From Glandiceps talaboti (Eukaryota > Hemichordata > Enteropneusta > Spengelidae), in contig NC_135565.1 of NCBI RefSeq assembly GCF_964340395.1, positions 2,910,142-2,974,141 on the forward strand: a stretch of DNA of 64,000 nt. Direction: 5' to 3'. This document shows positions 51,560 through 61,480 of this stretch, piece by piece. The position numbers and the translations under genes were made by a program. How positions within the stretch are numbered: position 1 is the stretch's first letter; the number at the start of each line of letters is the position of its first letter. The notes under the pieces were generated by a model that saw only the letters and a program-made list of their open reading frames with translations, was not told the origin of the DNA and ran no database searches.

Positions 51560-52600
51560 GAATAACCTAAACATTGCCTTAATAGAGCCAAAAAAAACCT
51601 CCAGATCTGCCAGGGGGAAACCCCCGAGGACGCCCTCGCCCCCAGAGGTCACTCATGCATTCAACCAACAATCAGATGCACCAACAACCTTTTTACTGTC
51701 ATAATGATATTAAACTTTTCTTAAATATTTTCACCTAATTCTACTTTGAGATGATAGTCTTTTAAAGATGTGAAATGTTTGCCAAAATAGTCTAAATTGA
51801 ATTTAAACTCCAAATCTCCCCCTACCAATGATACTACCAGTAGATGTGCTAACCTTTACTACATGTATATAATTATGCCATTTACCTGTTTAAGAACATA
51901 TTTAAACCCTATGTAAGTTATAACAAATATTTTCTGATACTTGATGCTGTTGTCTTGTAAAGCATGGATTAAGTTATTGCTTGAAATGGTCTGAATAGCC
52001 TAAAAATTGGCTTTAAGAGTAAAAATCCTCCAGGGCTTCTAGACCCCCTTGGACCCCCCACATGGGGTGCACATATCCCAGTCTCAAGCTCTTCCCCTCT
52101 TACTGTCAAGATGCTATCAAAGTATATTTCAAAAGTATGTCAACCCTATGTAATTGTTTTTTACATGTTGGTGTTGTCTTGTAAAGCTTGGAAATTATTG
52201 TCTGAAAGGATCTGAATAGTCTCAAAATTGACTTTTCAGAGTTAAAAACCTCCAGGAATTCCAGGGGAAGACCCCCTAGGATCCCCCTCCCCCCACTACA
52301 TGAGGTGTACACATCCCAGTCTCAAGCTCTTCCTCCTACCTCTTACTGTCAAGATGCTATCAAACTTAATATTTCAAAAATATTTTTTCTTTTTACATGT
52401 TGGTGCTTTCTTGTAAAGCTTGGACATTATTGTCTAAAAGTGCCTGAATAGTCTCAAAATTGACTTTACAGAGTAAAAAACCTCCAGGGCTTCTAGGGGG
52501 AGACCCCTAGAACCCCCCATGAGAGATATACATATTCCCTGCTCAAGCTTTCCCATACCTTTCACTGTCAAGATGCTATTAAATTCCTTTTGGAATATAT
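51560..52600. repeat. diverged tandem modules of about 225 bp, four or more copies
   Basis: Three clear units share GAATAG, TAAA(A)ATTG, AAACCTCCAGG, a GGGGGAGACCCC-type block, CTCAAGCT and TACTGTCAAGATGCTAT (the last at about 52102, 52347 and 52564). An older unit is recognisable at about 51580-51720, and part of another near 51770-51830. The unit at 52493-52510 holds CTAGGGG-GAGA-CCCCTAG, a perfect 7-bp hairpin with a GNRA-type loop. The modules lie inside the 2.4-kb TIR element. Confidence 0.75.
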
Positions 52601-52718
52601 TTACCCTGTGTAGTCAATAATTATAATTATGATAGTGCTAACCCGTGATCTTATAAAGTAGATGCAAGACAGTCAAGCAGTCCACACTGAGTCATGATCA
52701 AAAAATACCTGTCATGTG

Positions 52719-52721
<3 letters not shown>

Positions 52722-52805
<84 letters not shown>
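52722..52805. repeat. TA microsatellite, left of the Penelope-like tail
   Basis: About 42 TA units without interruption, ending exactly at the tail sequence AACTCGGTGAG. Confidence 0.97.
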
Positions 52806-52808
<3 letters not shown>

Positions 52809-52895
52809 CTCGGTGAGTATCAATCTGCTAAGACAGTGCTCTATACCGCAGTGGCAGAGCGTAATAGTTTTGGTAGTACTGGAACTCTTTCTTGG

Positions 52896-52936
52896 GTGTA
52901 ACTCGGAGTTTCACGCATATTGCGATCATCAGACAC
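52896..52936 (-). ncRNA. hammerhead ribozyme motif, minus strand
   Basis: This is the exact mirror of the plus-strand motif: core CTGATGA at 52932-52926, GAAA at 52912-52909, predicted cleavage after 52900. As this copy continues into the tail, it belongs to the longer of the two joined fragments. Activity cannot be judged from sequence. Confidence 0.68.
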
Positions 52937-52937
52937 A

Positions 52938-52978
52938 GTGTCTGATGATCGCAATATGCGTGAAACTCCGAGTTACAC
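52938..52978 (+). ncRNA. hammerhead ribozyme motif, plus strand
   Basis: In order: stem I left GTGT (52938-52941), core CTGATGA (52942-52948), stem II CGCA/TGCG (52950-52953 and 52957-52960) with loop ATA, GAAA (52962-52965), stem III CTC/GAG (52966-52968 and 52970-52972) with a one-base loop, TT (52973-52974) at the cleavage position, and stem I right ACAC (52975-52978). All core positions of a type I hammerhead are present. The base pair next to the core in stem II is a T/T mismatch. A very short stem III is what Penelope-like element hammerheads show, which are thought to act as dimers. Confidence 0.7.
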
Positions 52979-53004
52979 CCAAGAAAGAGTTCCAGTACTA
53001 CCAA

Positions 53005-53010
<6 letters not shown>

Positions 53011-53060
<50 letters not shown>
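53011..53060. repeat. TA microsatellite, right of the Penelope-like tail
   Basis: About 25 TA units, followed at once by the G-run module of the TIR element. Confidence 0.96.
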
Positions 53061-53062
<2 letters not shown>

Positions 53063-53216
53063 GGGGGGTCATCATGTTTTTAGAATTAAGTGATAGGGGG
53101 GGTCAGCCTGTTTTTGGTTTTACAGATGGGGGGGGGGGGGTCAGTGACTTTTTGTCGGCCCAATTTAAGAATCCACCGCCCCCCCCCCCAGGCTGAAGAA
53201 ACTGACCGGTCCCTAA

Positions 53217-54074
53217 GATATACAATGCCAAATATGGTCTGAAATAGCAGTGTCACACTATGACACTATAGGAAGCAAACCGTGTTACAAAATTTGACTT
53301 GAAAAACAAATTAAGAAACTATCTTTGTCAGGACGGTAGTTTGAACAGGCTTGGTTTATTTAAGGGAAAGTGTTCAATACAAGTACATTAGCCAAGTCTA
53401 CATGCAGCCAATAGGCATACAAAATGAATGTCAAATTGTTGTTTGAGTTCACTCTGTATTATTTATCACTCGTGTTTAGGGGTTACGTCATTGCTATTTA
53501 GAAGGGAAAGACTGATATTGGTCATTGACACGGGTTGATTTATCACCAGACAGAAAACATGTTATTTACATCCTTGTGCTTTTAAAACGTTTGTAACACC
53601 CTCTCAATATGCTGTGTGAAAATGACATGGGTTGATTTATCACCAGACAGAAAACCTGTTATTTTCATCCTTGTGTTTTTAAAACGTTTGTAACACCCTC
53701 TCACTATGTTGTGTGAAAATACCAAACTATACATAGAACTGTTATCAATCCTAAACATAATTCCCACTCAAGTTTGTGTCAGGTAAATGTATTCACTTAG
53801 CCTTTATTCGAATAATACATATAATGACGGTGTACAATTTACCTTTCAGCTGTATATACTAAATGGATTTGTACACATTTTGTAATGACAGATACTAGTA
53901 CTTAAATGCCATGCCCTCATTTGACTGCTTTATGGTCGACCACGGGCAACTAACGAATTTCCATAACGGTGCCGTATAAGGATTTGTTTTTACCAAAAAT
54001 ACTATAAACACCAAACATGTTCAACGCACATCTCTATAGTCTTCGTAAGCAAATTCTTTTGGCAACTGAGCAAT
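53217..54074. other. unassigned DNA with a 97-bp tandem duplication
   Basis: The segment beginning GACACGGGTTGATTTATCAC at 53527 is repeated from 53624 with few changes, to about 53720. A 61-codon minus-strand frame over it is not convincing. No gene is supported. Confidence 0.55.
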
Positions 54075-54281
54075 CTACTGAGCCTATTCATTGTTCTACT
54101 CAGTTACGTTTTGGCTACTGAGTATATCTACTGAGCAGGTTTATTGATCTACTCCTCATATTTTGGCTACTGAGCATATCTACTGAGCAGGTTTATTGTT
54201 ACGTTTTGGCTACTGAGCAGGTTTATTGTTCTACTCAATTACGTTTTGGCCACTGAGTATATCTACTGAGCAGGGGTATTG
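54075..54281. repeat. decayed minisatellite, about 53-bp units
   Basis: Four imperfect units contain ACGTTTTGGCTACTGAG and ATCTACTGAGCAGGTTTATT. One has an internal deletion, which makes the spacing irregular. Confidence 0.85.
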
Positions 54282-54634
54282 TTCAGGACGCATCGATGAA
54301 CCGGAAATTTGCATACACATTTATTGTGATTGTTATTATCGACTTTCTGATCGATCTGACTAAATATATTACTTCCCATCATAGCAATGTTTGTTAACGC
54401 AAAAATATATTAATATAAATTTGAAAACGACTGATATGATATAAGCTAAAATTGTAAAACACATTTCTGGCCGATTTGAGCAGGTGTCCCAAATTCGTTC
54501 AGCCCAGAGCGATATGTTAGCAGCCATGGGCCACTGGACCGTCTTCAACTTCCAACACTAAATTATTTACAATTAAAATATATAAATTCAAAATTAGAGT
54601 AAATATTGCTGTTTTGTTAGTAAACTACCGCCTC
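54282..54634. other. unassigned DNA
   Basis: Nothing supportable seen. Confidence 0.5.
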
Positions 54635-54996
54635 GAGATAAAGTGCTTAAACCATCGTTGTTATTGTGTTCAACAAGATAAAGTGTTTAAACCATCGTTG
54701 TTACTGTGTTCAACAAGATAAAGTGTTTAAACCATCGTTGTTACTGTGTTCAATAAGATAAAGTGCTTAAACCATCGTTGTTACTGTGTTCAACAAGATA
54801 AAGTGCTTAAACCATCGTTGTTACTGTGTTCAACAAGATAAAGTGTTTAAACCATCGTTGTTACTGTGTTCAACAAGATAAAGTGCTTAAACTATCGTTG
54901 TTACTGTGTTCAACAAGATAAAGTGCTTAAACCATCGTTGTTACTTTGTTCAACAAGATAAAGTGCTTAAACTATCGTTGTTACTGTGTTCAACAA
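54635..54996. repeat. 40-bp minisatellite, 9 copies
   Basis: The unit with AAGATAAAGTGTTTAAACCA and TCGTTGTTACTGTGTTCAAC recurs every 40 bp (54675, 54715 and on). Variants are mainly GTGTTT/GTGCTT and ACCATC/ACTATC. The left edge begins imperfectly after CGCCTCGAG. Confidence 0.97.
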
Positions 54997-56373
54997 AACT
55001 CCAACATCTTCTGTTAAAAAGTAATAAAAAAAATAGGGAACAAATTCTCTACAAATGTTTAAAATAGAGGTTGAAATGTTATCAACATTTAGTCATTTTA
55101 GAAATCAATATGGCCACCTAATACTGTGTTAACTCTATGGGGAAATAAAAGTTGACGGTGAAGCCCCAGCGTCGTTTAGTAATCAAATTAACAAGTACTG
55201 TAACAAGCTTTCATATGGCAAAGGTTTGGAGAGAATTTATTGAAGAAGTGACATTATTGTTTCATATAGTAGGATAATACCATTACTACAGTAGTTAGTA
55301 CGGTGGGAGTTGTGCCAGCGACTACTAGCCATTACACAAGTGATGACAGGATGAAATATGAGTAACCTTCTATTTGGAAACAAAAATGACGAAAAATACT
55401 TCCGAGTTGCAGTAATGAATACACAGTAAACTAAAGGCGAATATTCCTTCGTCGTGACAGTTTCTATAGTATTTCCTGTATTCCTATAGGGCTGGACATT
55501 GTCAATAATGTATTAATGCAGGAGTCAGATATCGGTATGATATAATCGTTCTATTTAAGTATCTTATGATAAGCTTTAGTTTTGTCATTAATATCATTAT
55601 TTCTTAAAATATGACAGATCACCTACTACGTTTCATTCAGTGCATAAAACTAAATTAAGAATTCATACATCAAGAAACAGATAGATGAATATATTAATAT
55701 GTATTTATTAATAGTCGTGCGTATTCTAAAACTCATGGCTCGTGTTTACGTTATAAAGTGAATACCGATTGAGGAATATGTCCAAATTACATACATTACA
55801 TGTTTATGATTGTAATTGTGTGTAGATGTAACTAAATATTAATTCTTAATGACAAAGATATTAATTTAAAGTGTCACTAGTTTTGCACATGACTTTTAAA
55901 ACTTGAAATCTTTCCAGTGGACAACAGCTTAAGTAATCAGACTAATTCGATTCGTGGGCGAAAGACCCAGTATTTGGATTAAAGGTAATCATACACGAGT
56001 GTGGATTTTCAATTTCATATATTGTTAAAACTGTTTAATATTGATGTACTTATGCATATAGCTGCCTTCTGGGTTTCATTGTAACATTCTTAAGAAGATA
56101 GTATTGTTGTCTGAATATATTCAACATTTACCCATAAATAGAATAAAGTTAAGGCTTCATTTCCATGACAGCGATAACCACTTTTCCAGCTTGGGTATGA
56201 GAAGTAAGAAGAATGATGAAAAAATATAAGGAGATCTATTTATAAGAAAGATTTGATGGCTGGAGACATTCAAAACGTAAGATACGCCAAGCATTTGTTT
56301 TAAATTGCCGCCATTTGTACAATTGGCAGCACCATAATATATGGACACACTCATCTTACCGCAGTAATTATAA
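54997..56373. other. unassigned AT-rich DNA
   Basis: No gene, RNA or repeat that I can support. Confidence 0.5.
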
Positions 56374-56515
56374 GGGGGTGGTCGGCGGCATTAGGATGGG
56401 GGTCACTTTTCACTTTTTACAAATTTGTCCTCGGGGGGAGCTATATTTTAGAAAATGGAAATTAGGGGAGGGTCACATTTTACTCAGTTCAATCATCCCG
56501 CCACCACTACCACTA
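56374..56515. mobile_element. small diverged relative of the G-run TIR elements
   Basis: After TAA (56371-56373) the sequence begins GGGGGTGGTCGGCGGC. The right side, in reverse complement, reads AGTGGTAGTGGTGGCGGG next to ATTATAA. Internal modules GGGGGTCACTTTTCAC and GGGAGGGTCACATTTTAC match those of the 20.6- and 50.8-kb elements. Boundaries and duplication are uncertain, as both ends have diverged. Confidence 0.45.
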
Positions 56516-56952
56516 TTATAAAGTACCATGATGATAATCTCCTCCAGCAGGTTTTAATAATTACGTTTTGTTTTTGGTCAAATTTTTTGATTTGTATGAA
56601 AATTTAAGTTGCAATTTTGCCAGTCGAATTAAAAGATATGAGTGAGTCAGATATTTCAATCAGTTTTCTTCTTCGTCAATCAGTTTTAAGTGTCATCATT
56701 TTTATTAGAATTCGTATTAACAATAAATACATTGAATTGCATGGGTTAGAAATATAATTGACATTTCTGAGATATTTTCAAGATTTAAAAGAGCAGTTGA
56801 ATTGGTGGAATTGTTACGGTAATGTTAGGTGCTAGTTGTGAGGACCAGGTCTGACAACAGTAAAGGTAGAACAGCGTGCCTAGATATTGGGGATAATGTA
56901 AGAGGGGGGAGGAGATGTTGACCTCAGTCTTGAGGTTGTCAGTGGTGTGTTC
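56516..56952. other. unassigned DNA
   Basis: Nothing supportable seen. Confidence 0.45.
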
Positions 56953-57170
56953 ATCTAGTCTAGTCTAGTCTAAGCCAATGACATCCAAACTCAGGCATCA
57001 AACGCCAACTAACTGTGATAGTGGTAAGAGTGGGACACAACACATGGCTTTAAAAACTATCAATGGGGTGGGATCTTACTACAACGTAATTCACTGTCTC
57101 TAGTGGGACTCGAACCTAGGACCCCTGACTACTAATACTGAGCTCTAACAACTACGCCACAGGGAGGCGG
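56953..57170 (-). mobile_element. tRNA-derived SINE
   Basis: On the minus strand an A box TGGCGTAGTTGTTAGAGC (57159-57142) and a B box GGTTCGAGTCC (57116-57106) lie at the spacing found in tRNA genes, so an internal RNA polymerase III promoter is present. The acceptor and T stems do not pair properly, so it is not a functional tRNA. An unrelated body of about 130 bp follows and ends in a short tandem CTAGA repeat (56973-56953), a common SINE tail form. Clear target duplications were not found. Confidence 0.65.
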
Positions 57171-57248
57171 TTTTAAAAATGTTTTTAAAATTGAAAAAAA
57201 AAGTTGAACAGGGGGAGGGTTATGTTTATAGAGAAAGTTAATTGAGAT

Positions 57249-57250
57249 TC

Positions 57251-57286
<36 letters not shown>

Positions 57287-57408
57287 GCGCGGGCGCGCAC
57301 ACACATACACACAAACATACACATACATACATACATACATACATACATACATACATACATACATACATACATACATACATACATACATACATACATACAT
57401 ACATACAT
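57249..57408. repeat. compound CAGA / CA / CATA microsatellite
   Basis: CAGA units (57249-57286), a short GC-rich CGCGGGCGCGCAC junction, then CATA units to 57408. Confidence 0.96.
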
Positions 57409-58707
57409 AGACTAGAAGTTGAAAGTTTAAATAGCTTATGCACTTATCAGACGATAACATATTGTCTCTGCTCCAGTAATATTTACGTACGTGCAGTCAA
57501 ATCCCTTCTCGAACATAAGGTTTTAAGTATATGTCCACCAAGGCGTATAAATAAAGAATGAGTTTGTGCATCTACTCCAGGATGAAAAAGTGACTCGTAC
57601 CTCTTATCTGAGAATATATGGATTAGTCAATGATATATGCCTATTGAAGGATTTCAACAATATAACAGCTCATTTTCTGGGCCTACGTAAGGATCCCAAC
57701 AAAAGATGACGTCAAAGCCTACTTAAGATCTCTAAAATATATACTTGACCTTTTCTGCGAATCACAATTGTAAGGATCATTTACCATACCGGTTTTCAGT
57801 TCTTAACAATGACTACTTTTCTGAGCCTACTTAGGGATCTCAGCTATAGCTGACTTATTTTGTTGACTTCAGATCTGTAAAATACCCAGCCTTCTGTGCC
57901 AACTAAGAATTCAAAGCTGTGCTATTATATTATACCTCGGTATCTGAGTACTGGCTTAACTGTGCATATATATGTTCTGTGCGTACTTTTACTTTTAGTA
58001 TTGTCAGCGACCTCAACAAATTGGATTACATTACAAATCCAAATTCGATTAGTCACCATGCTGGCTCAGAACGCATCGGGTTTTGTTGTAACTCTCAGAA
58101 ATGAAATAGCCTCTAAATAACTGCCAATAATTCAAACTAGGGCTAATAGCTTTTCAATAAATCCCCAACAAAACGTTATTAAGTTCAATGGATCTACTGC
58201 ATATATCATCAAACTTCAATCCTATCATTCGAATGTCTCAAAATAGTTTACCATGGTTCCCTTCATTTGCATAATTTTACGTCACAGTGGAGTAGATGTC
58301 TTAATGTATAATAAATAAGGCCTTGTGACGTCAAATCATTACACAATTATATGGCAATGGGGTCGTCATTGATTGAAGACTCGATACACAAAGCATCAAG
58401 ATTATATTTGCATAAGAAATCTCGCGCCAACTTGTAAATCTAAGAATGGTGTGACGTCCCATCGCGTAATAGGATATGTGAATAAATGACTTGAAATCAA
58501 AGTGGCATGACGCTAGTTGACGTGTGCAAAGTACTCCTCTGCAGATTTATAGGACATAATATGAACAAAATACACAGTAGCTCGAAACAACTGGGTTTTT
58601 TTGCTACCTGGTTTGAGTTGTAAAAAAACTGCATCACCTTATTCTGGCGTTATAGCCTATAGGTGTCACTATGTCCAATCGTGACTCTTAGGTAACAAAT
58701 ATATCAC
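57409..58707. other. unassigned AT-rich DNA
   Basis: No gene is supported. Motifs such as GGATC(T/C)CAAC with TGACTT recur loosely between 57690 and 57860, possibly an eroded repeat. Confidence 0.4.
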
Positions 58708-59226
58708 GTGGTTAACTGTTATATTCCTCAGTGTCGGCCTGCCCCGAGCACTTTGTGGTATCTATATCTAGCGCCCTCATTGTCATACAATAGTTGTGTA
58801 TTAGTATACTACGTAGCATGCTATATTGACAATTTGGCAGTTCTAGTTATAAACAGTATAAATGTTAATGTGAATCGAAACTTCCAAATATATTTCATAT
58901 TTCTATATACATTTCAAAAGCAAAATATTGTCGTCCTATTAGATTCAAATGAAATACAAATGGCTTCGCACTCATCACCATGTTGTCAAACTATTTCAAG
59001 CAAACATGTCTTAGAATTCCCGATATCAGAAAAGAAAACCATTAAGAATAGCAAGACGTATTTGTTTCTAAATTTTAAAAACTTTCCTTTGACAGATATG
59101 AAAAGAAATGATGACATTGGTAGTTGGTCCAACAATTTTGTGACAAAGTATATACTGTCAAAACGTACTATAAAACGTGTTAAAACGATTTTTCAGATCG
59201 ATAATAGTTTACTCTCTTATGCATGA
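58708..59226 (+). other. 172-codon open frame, probably not a gene
   Basis: This is the longest frame in the window free of tandem repeats. It starts with a hydrophobic stretch (about residues 17-50) and continues with a Lys/Asn/Ile-rich part typical of AT-rich noncoding DNA. I recognise no domain, the start has no supporting context, and there are no clear splice sites. I record it only because of its length. Confidence 0.15.
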
Positions 59227-59347
59227 CTTGTCTTCTTCACTTTTATTAACAGCATAAGGAAACTCTGACATAATCTAGCTACAGAAATGAGGCAATTAAA
59301 ACGAATTTGTTCACCAACTGACTCAACAGATATCAAAAACCTTTGGA

Positions 59348-59450
59348 AACATACATACATACATACATACATACATACATACATACATACATACATCCAT
59401 ACATGCATACATGCATACATGCATACATGCATACATACATACATACAATT
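59348..59450. repeat. ACAT microsatellite
   Basis: Tandem ACAT units with GCAT and CCAT variants near 59395-59432. It lies 80 bp before a Penelope-like tail, as the 19.8-kb array lies before another. Confidence 0.95.
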
Positions 59451-59530
59451 CCAAATTGATTATGCCGTCTGAAGGGTATTTAGTAATACGTGTAATGTAA
59501 TAGAGCAATATATCCGAGGTACGATTTGCG

Positions 59531-59607
59531 ATCTCCTAGTTCTTAGTTTATAATGATGTGCTACTAATATTGCATTGAAAACTGTTCTCCCAAGTGAGAA
59601 CCCTTCA
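59531..59607 (+). mobile_element. Penelope-like 3' tail fragment
   Basis: The sequence aligns with 20408-20490: both contain GATC, TATAATG, TGCTACTAATATT and ACTGTTCTC in the same order and spacing. The coding and ribozyme parts are missing. Identity is roughly 70 percent by eye. Confidence 0.55.
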
Positions 59608-60398
59608 CCTAATTTATATGCAAATATAGGCAGCTATATACAAATCGATTTAAATATTCCATAAATTTGTCTTTGGGTCTTTTGTATCATAATGTTTAAT
59701 CCGATGTATTCATAATATGTCCAAATTCACCCTATTTCCCCACACTACGATCACTGTTTATGTCAATAACATCCTCTAGCGTCTTTTCTCAATTTCATAT
59801 GAAATCAAAGATTGAAAGTCAACCTTCGTATCATTATTAATTTAATCAACATATCAAGTGAGTTTGCATCAAATATTTCACTGGTAAAGATCGCACAGCT
59901 AATAGTGGCCTAGAGATACAACAGTATCAGGATATCCGATTTTACTTAACATGACCAGGTCATTACGACAACCAAATATTCGTGAATATAAACCTTTCTT
60001 AGATCTCTATGTCCTTGAAATTGAGGATTTTAGAACACAAACAAGTTTTATTCTTCAAACTGATTATATTCAATGGGTAGGATTATAGTCATAGGTGTAA
60101 TACATTAGATGACAATATGGACAATTAACATTGATGTATTCAATTATCCTACAATTTTACTATTCAATCAATAATGATTTGCATGTAACCTTACTCGTCA
60201 TATAACTGGTAGTTGCCCATAGCAACGTGTGCCTGAATTGGGAAATTGCAAGGAAAATGCTATTCTTTCAAAAAAATGTTGACTTGGTGACCAGAGACCA
60301 AGATGTTTGAATTTCCTATCGAAATTGCATTGACAAGGTATTAAATGTGAATATAATACTGTCCTTTTTTTCATAAAGCTTATCAATTGGTGTAGCCA
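59608..60398. other. unassigned AT-rich DNA
   Basis: Nothing supportable seen. Confidence 0.45.
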
Positions 60399-60401
60399 TA
60401 A

Positions 60402-60773
60402 GGCCTAATAAAAAACATTGCGTGGTTCCGATTACGCTCAATTTCAGAAAGGTGGGGTAGATAGATTTTTTATTTTATTTTGTTATGTATGTTTTTGTTC
60501 ATGTGTGAGTGTCTATGTCAGGTTTTCCATGGTTTTCCAAATTGTATCTGTGTTATTTATTTCTTCCTATCAGATGTACGGCCATTACAGATTGGAAGAA
60601 CACTGTCTTTCTTAAGTTGATGTCAGTTTCCGTATCCACTATTCTCGTGAGACTTCACAATTTTCGCCATTTTATTATTTTTTTTCTCGAATAGATAAAA
60701 CAAAGTTTAGGTTTGGCAGTGAAAAACTAGGTGGGGTCGGGTAACCGGAACCAAACAATTATTTTTTTAGGCC
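60402..60773 (+). mobile_element. MITE of the GGCCTAA-TIR family, copy 3 (best preserved)
   Basis: The 372-bp element starts GGCCTAATAAAAAACATTG followed by GTGGTTCCG and ends CCGGAACCAAACAATT...TTTTTAGGCC, an imperfect terminal inverted repeat of about 28 bases. TAA flanks both ends (60399-60401 and 60774-60776). It is colinear with 41044-41405 and reverse to 2709-3012. The TWA duplication suggests mobilisation by a PIF/Harbinger transposase. The open frames at 60418 and 60509 are incidental. Confidence 0.85.
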
Positions 60774-61089
60774 TAAGTTGTTGAGCGCAAACCGACCTAC
60801 CCATATTTAGGCTACTTCAATATTTTGTTTTGTTTCTCACAAATACATCAGACCAATCAAGTGATACGTAGCAGACGTTTCAGGATTAACTCTTCTATGA
60901 CCTAGAGTCTAACCCAATCTACGTTCACTATATATTGCTCATTTACATATTACTCATTTACATATTACTCATTTACATACTACCTTATCGAATGCGTGTA
61001 TAATATCTACCTACCTACTGTGTTGGGCTTTGTTTGCCCGTTGAACAACTTTTTAAATTTCATTTGACTTAATATAGATAAGTATTTTT
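60774..61089. other. unassigned DNA with a 16-bp triplication
   Basis: CATTTACATATTACTC occurs about three times in tandem at 60940-60980. Nothing else is seen. Confidence 0.5.
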
Positions 61090-61127
61090 ACCTTCCGTAA
61101 GGAAGGTTATAATATACCGATGAAGTC

Positions 61128-61183
<56 letters not shown>

Positions 61184-61260
61184 ACCATTTCCGAAAAAAC
61201 GGCTTCATCAATTCGAACGAAATTTCATAGACATGTTCCGTAGGGTAATGGCAAGATCTG
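61090..61260 (+). repeat. hairpin-headed microsatellite element (GT type)
   Basis: The block ACCTTCC-GTAA-GGAAGGT (61090-61107) is a 7-bp hairpin with a GNRA-type loop. Then come TATACCGATGAAGTCTGCG, about 27 GT units (61129-61182), and a block with AAAACGGCTTCATC and CGAACGAAATTTCATAGACA. The order of parts matches the element at 44748-44831. Such microsatellite-bearing elements are known in invertebrates in general; this family I cannot name. Confidence 0.5.
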
Positions 61261-61323
61261 ATTAGGTTTTGGTAATAATCCGATGAATATTAATGACCAA
61301 TTTGAGTAATTAATCATTCTTAC

Positions 61324-61480
61324 GAGTATAAAGTTGGCGTCAGATTCAGATTCAGATGGCCTCAGATCCGAAGACACCTTGACGGACTCAAACCTGAAAT
61401 AATACCATTGAGACTACAGGAAAGGACTCTGCTTCACTGCCGAATGACCTGAATCTGAATCTGATGGCAACTTTATACTC
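61324..61480. mobile_element. foldback element with 32-bp inverted ends
   Basis: GAGTATAAAGTTGGCG at 61324 and its inverted partner ending at 61480 form 32-bp arms with two mismatches. The arms include a doubled CAGATT. The 93-bp middle is unique, and no clear target duplication is seen. Confidence 0.65.

Larger units (their letters stand above)
52806..53010 (-). mobile_element. two Penelope-like 3' tails joined as a 147-bp palindrome
   Basis: Arms 52864-52936 and 52938-53010 are perfect inverted copies of 73 bases around one central base (52937). The minus-strand copy continues to 52806 through ATTACGCTCTGCCACT, which matches ATAATGCTCTGCTACT in the tail of the Penelope-like copy at 20.4 kb, and ends in the TA array. 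The plus-strand copy stops at the right-hand TA array. Each arm holds a complete hammerhead-type motif. No coding sequence remains. An inverted pair of element ends bordered by TA repeats fits Penelope-like insertion, though a later inverted duplication is also possible. Confidence 0.75.
50819..53213. mobile_element. 2.4-kb TIR element with TAA target duplication (Harbinger-like, composite)
   Basis: The left end begins GGGATCGGTCAGTTTC and the right end, in reverse complement, begins GGGACCGGTCAGTTTC. The similarity continues inward through GCCTGGGGGG and CGGTGGATT, apart from a 4-base insertion on the left and G-run length. TAA flanks both ends (50816-50818 and 53214-53216). G-run modules with TCACC or TCATCA lie inside each end (50846-50950 and 53061-53150). 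The ends resemble those of 20651-24549 but are a distinct subtype. The interior holds about 225-bp modules and a nested, inverted Penelope-like tail in TA arrays. No transposase is visible. TWA duplication and GGG termini suggest PIF/Harbinger, which is an inference. Confidence 0.68.

Noticed and set aside
57100-57170. Functional tRNA gene on the minus strand
   Set aside because: A and B boxes are good, but acceptor and T stems do not pair and an extra body with a tail follows, so SINE is the better call.
58708-59226. 172-codon plus-strand gene
   Set aside because: No domain, Lys/Asn/Ile-rich composition expected of AT-rich noncoding DNA, no splice or start context.
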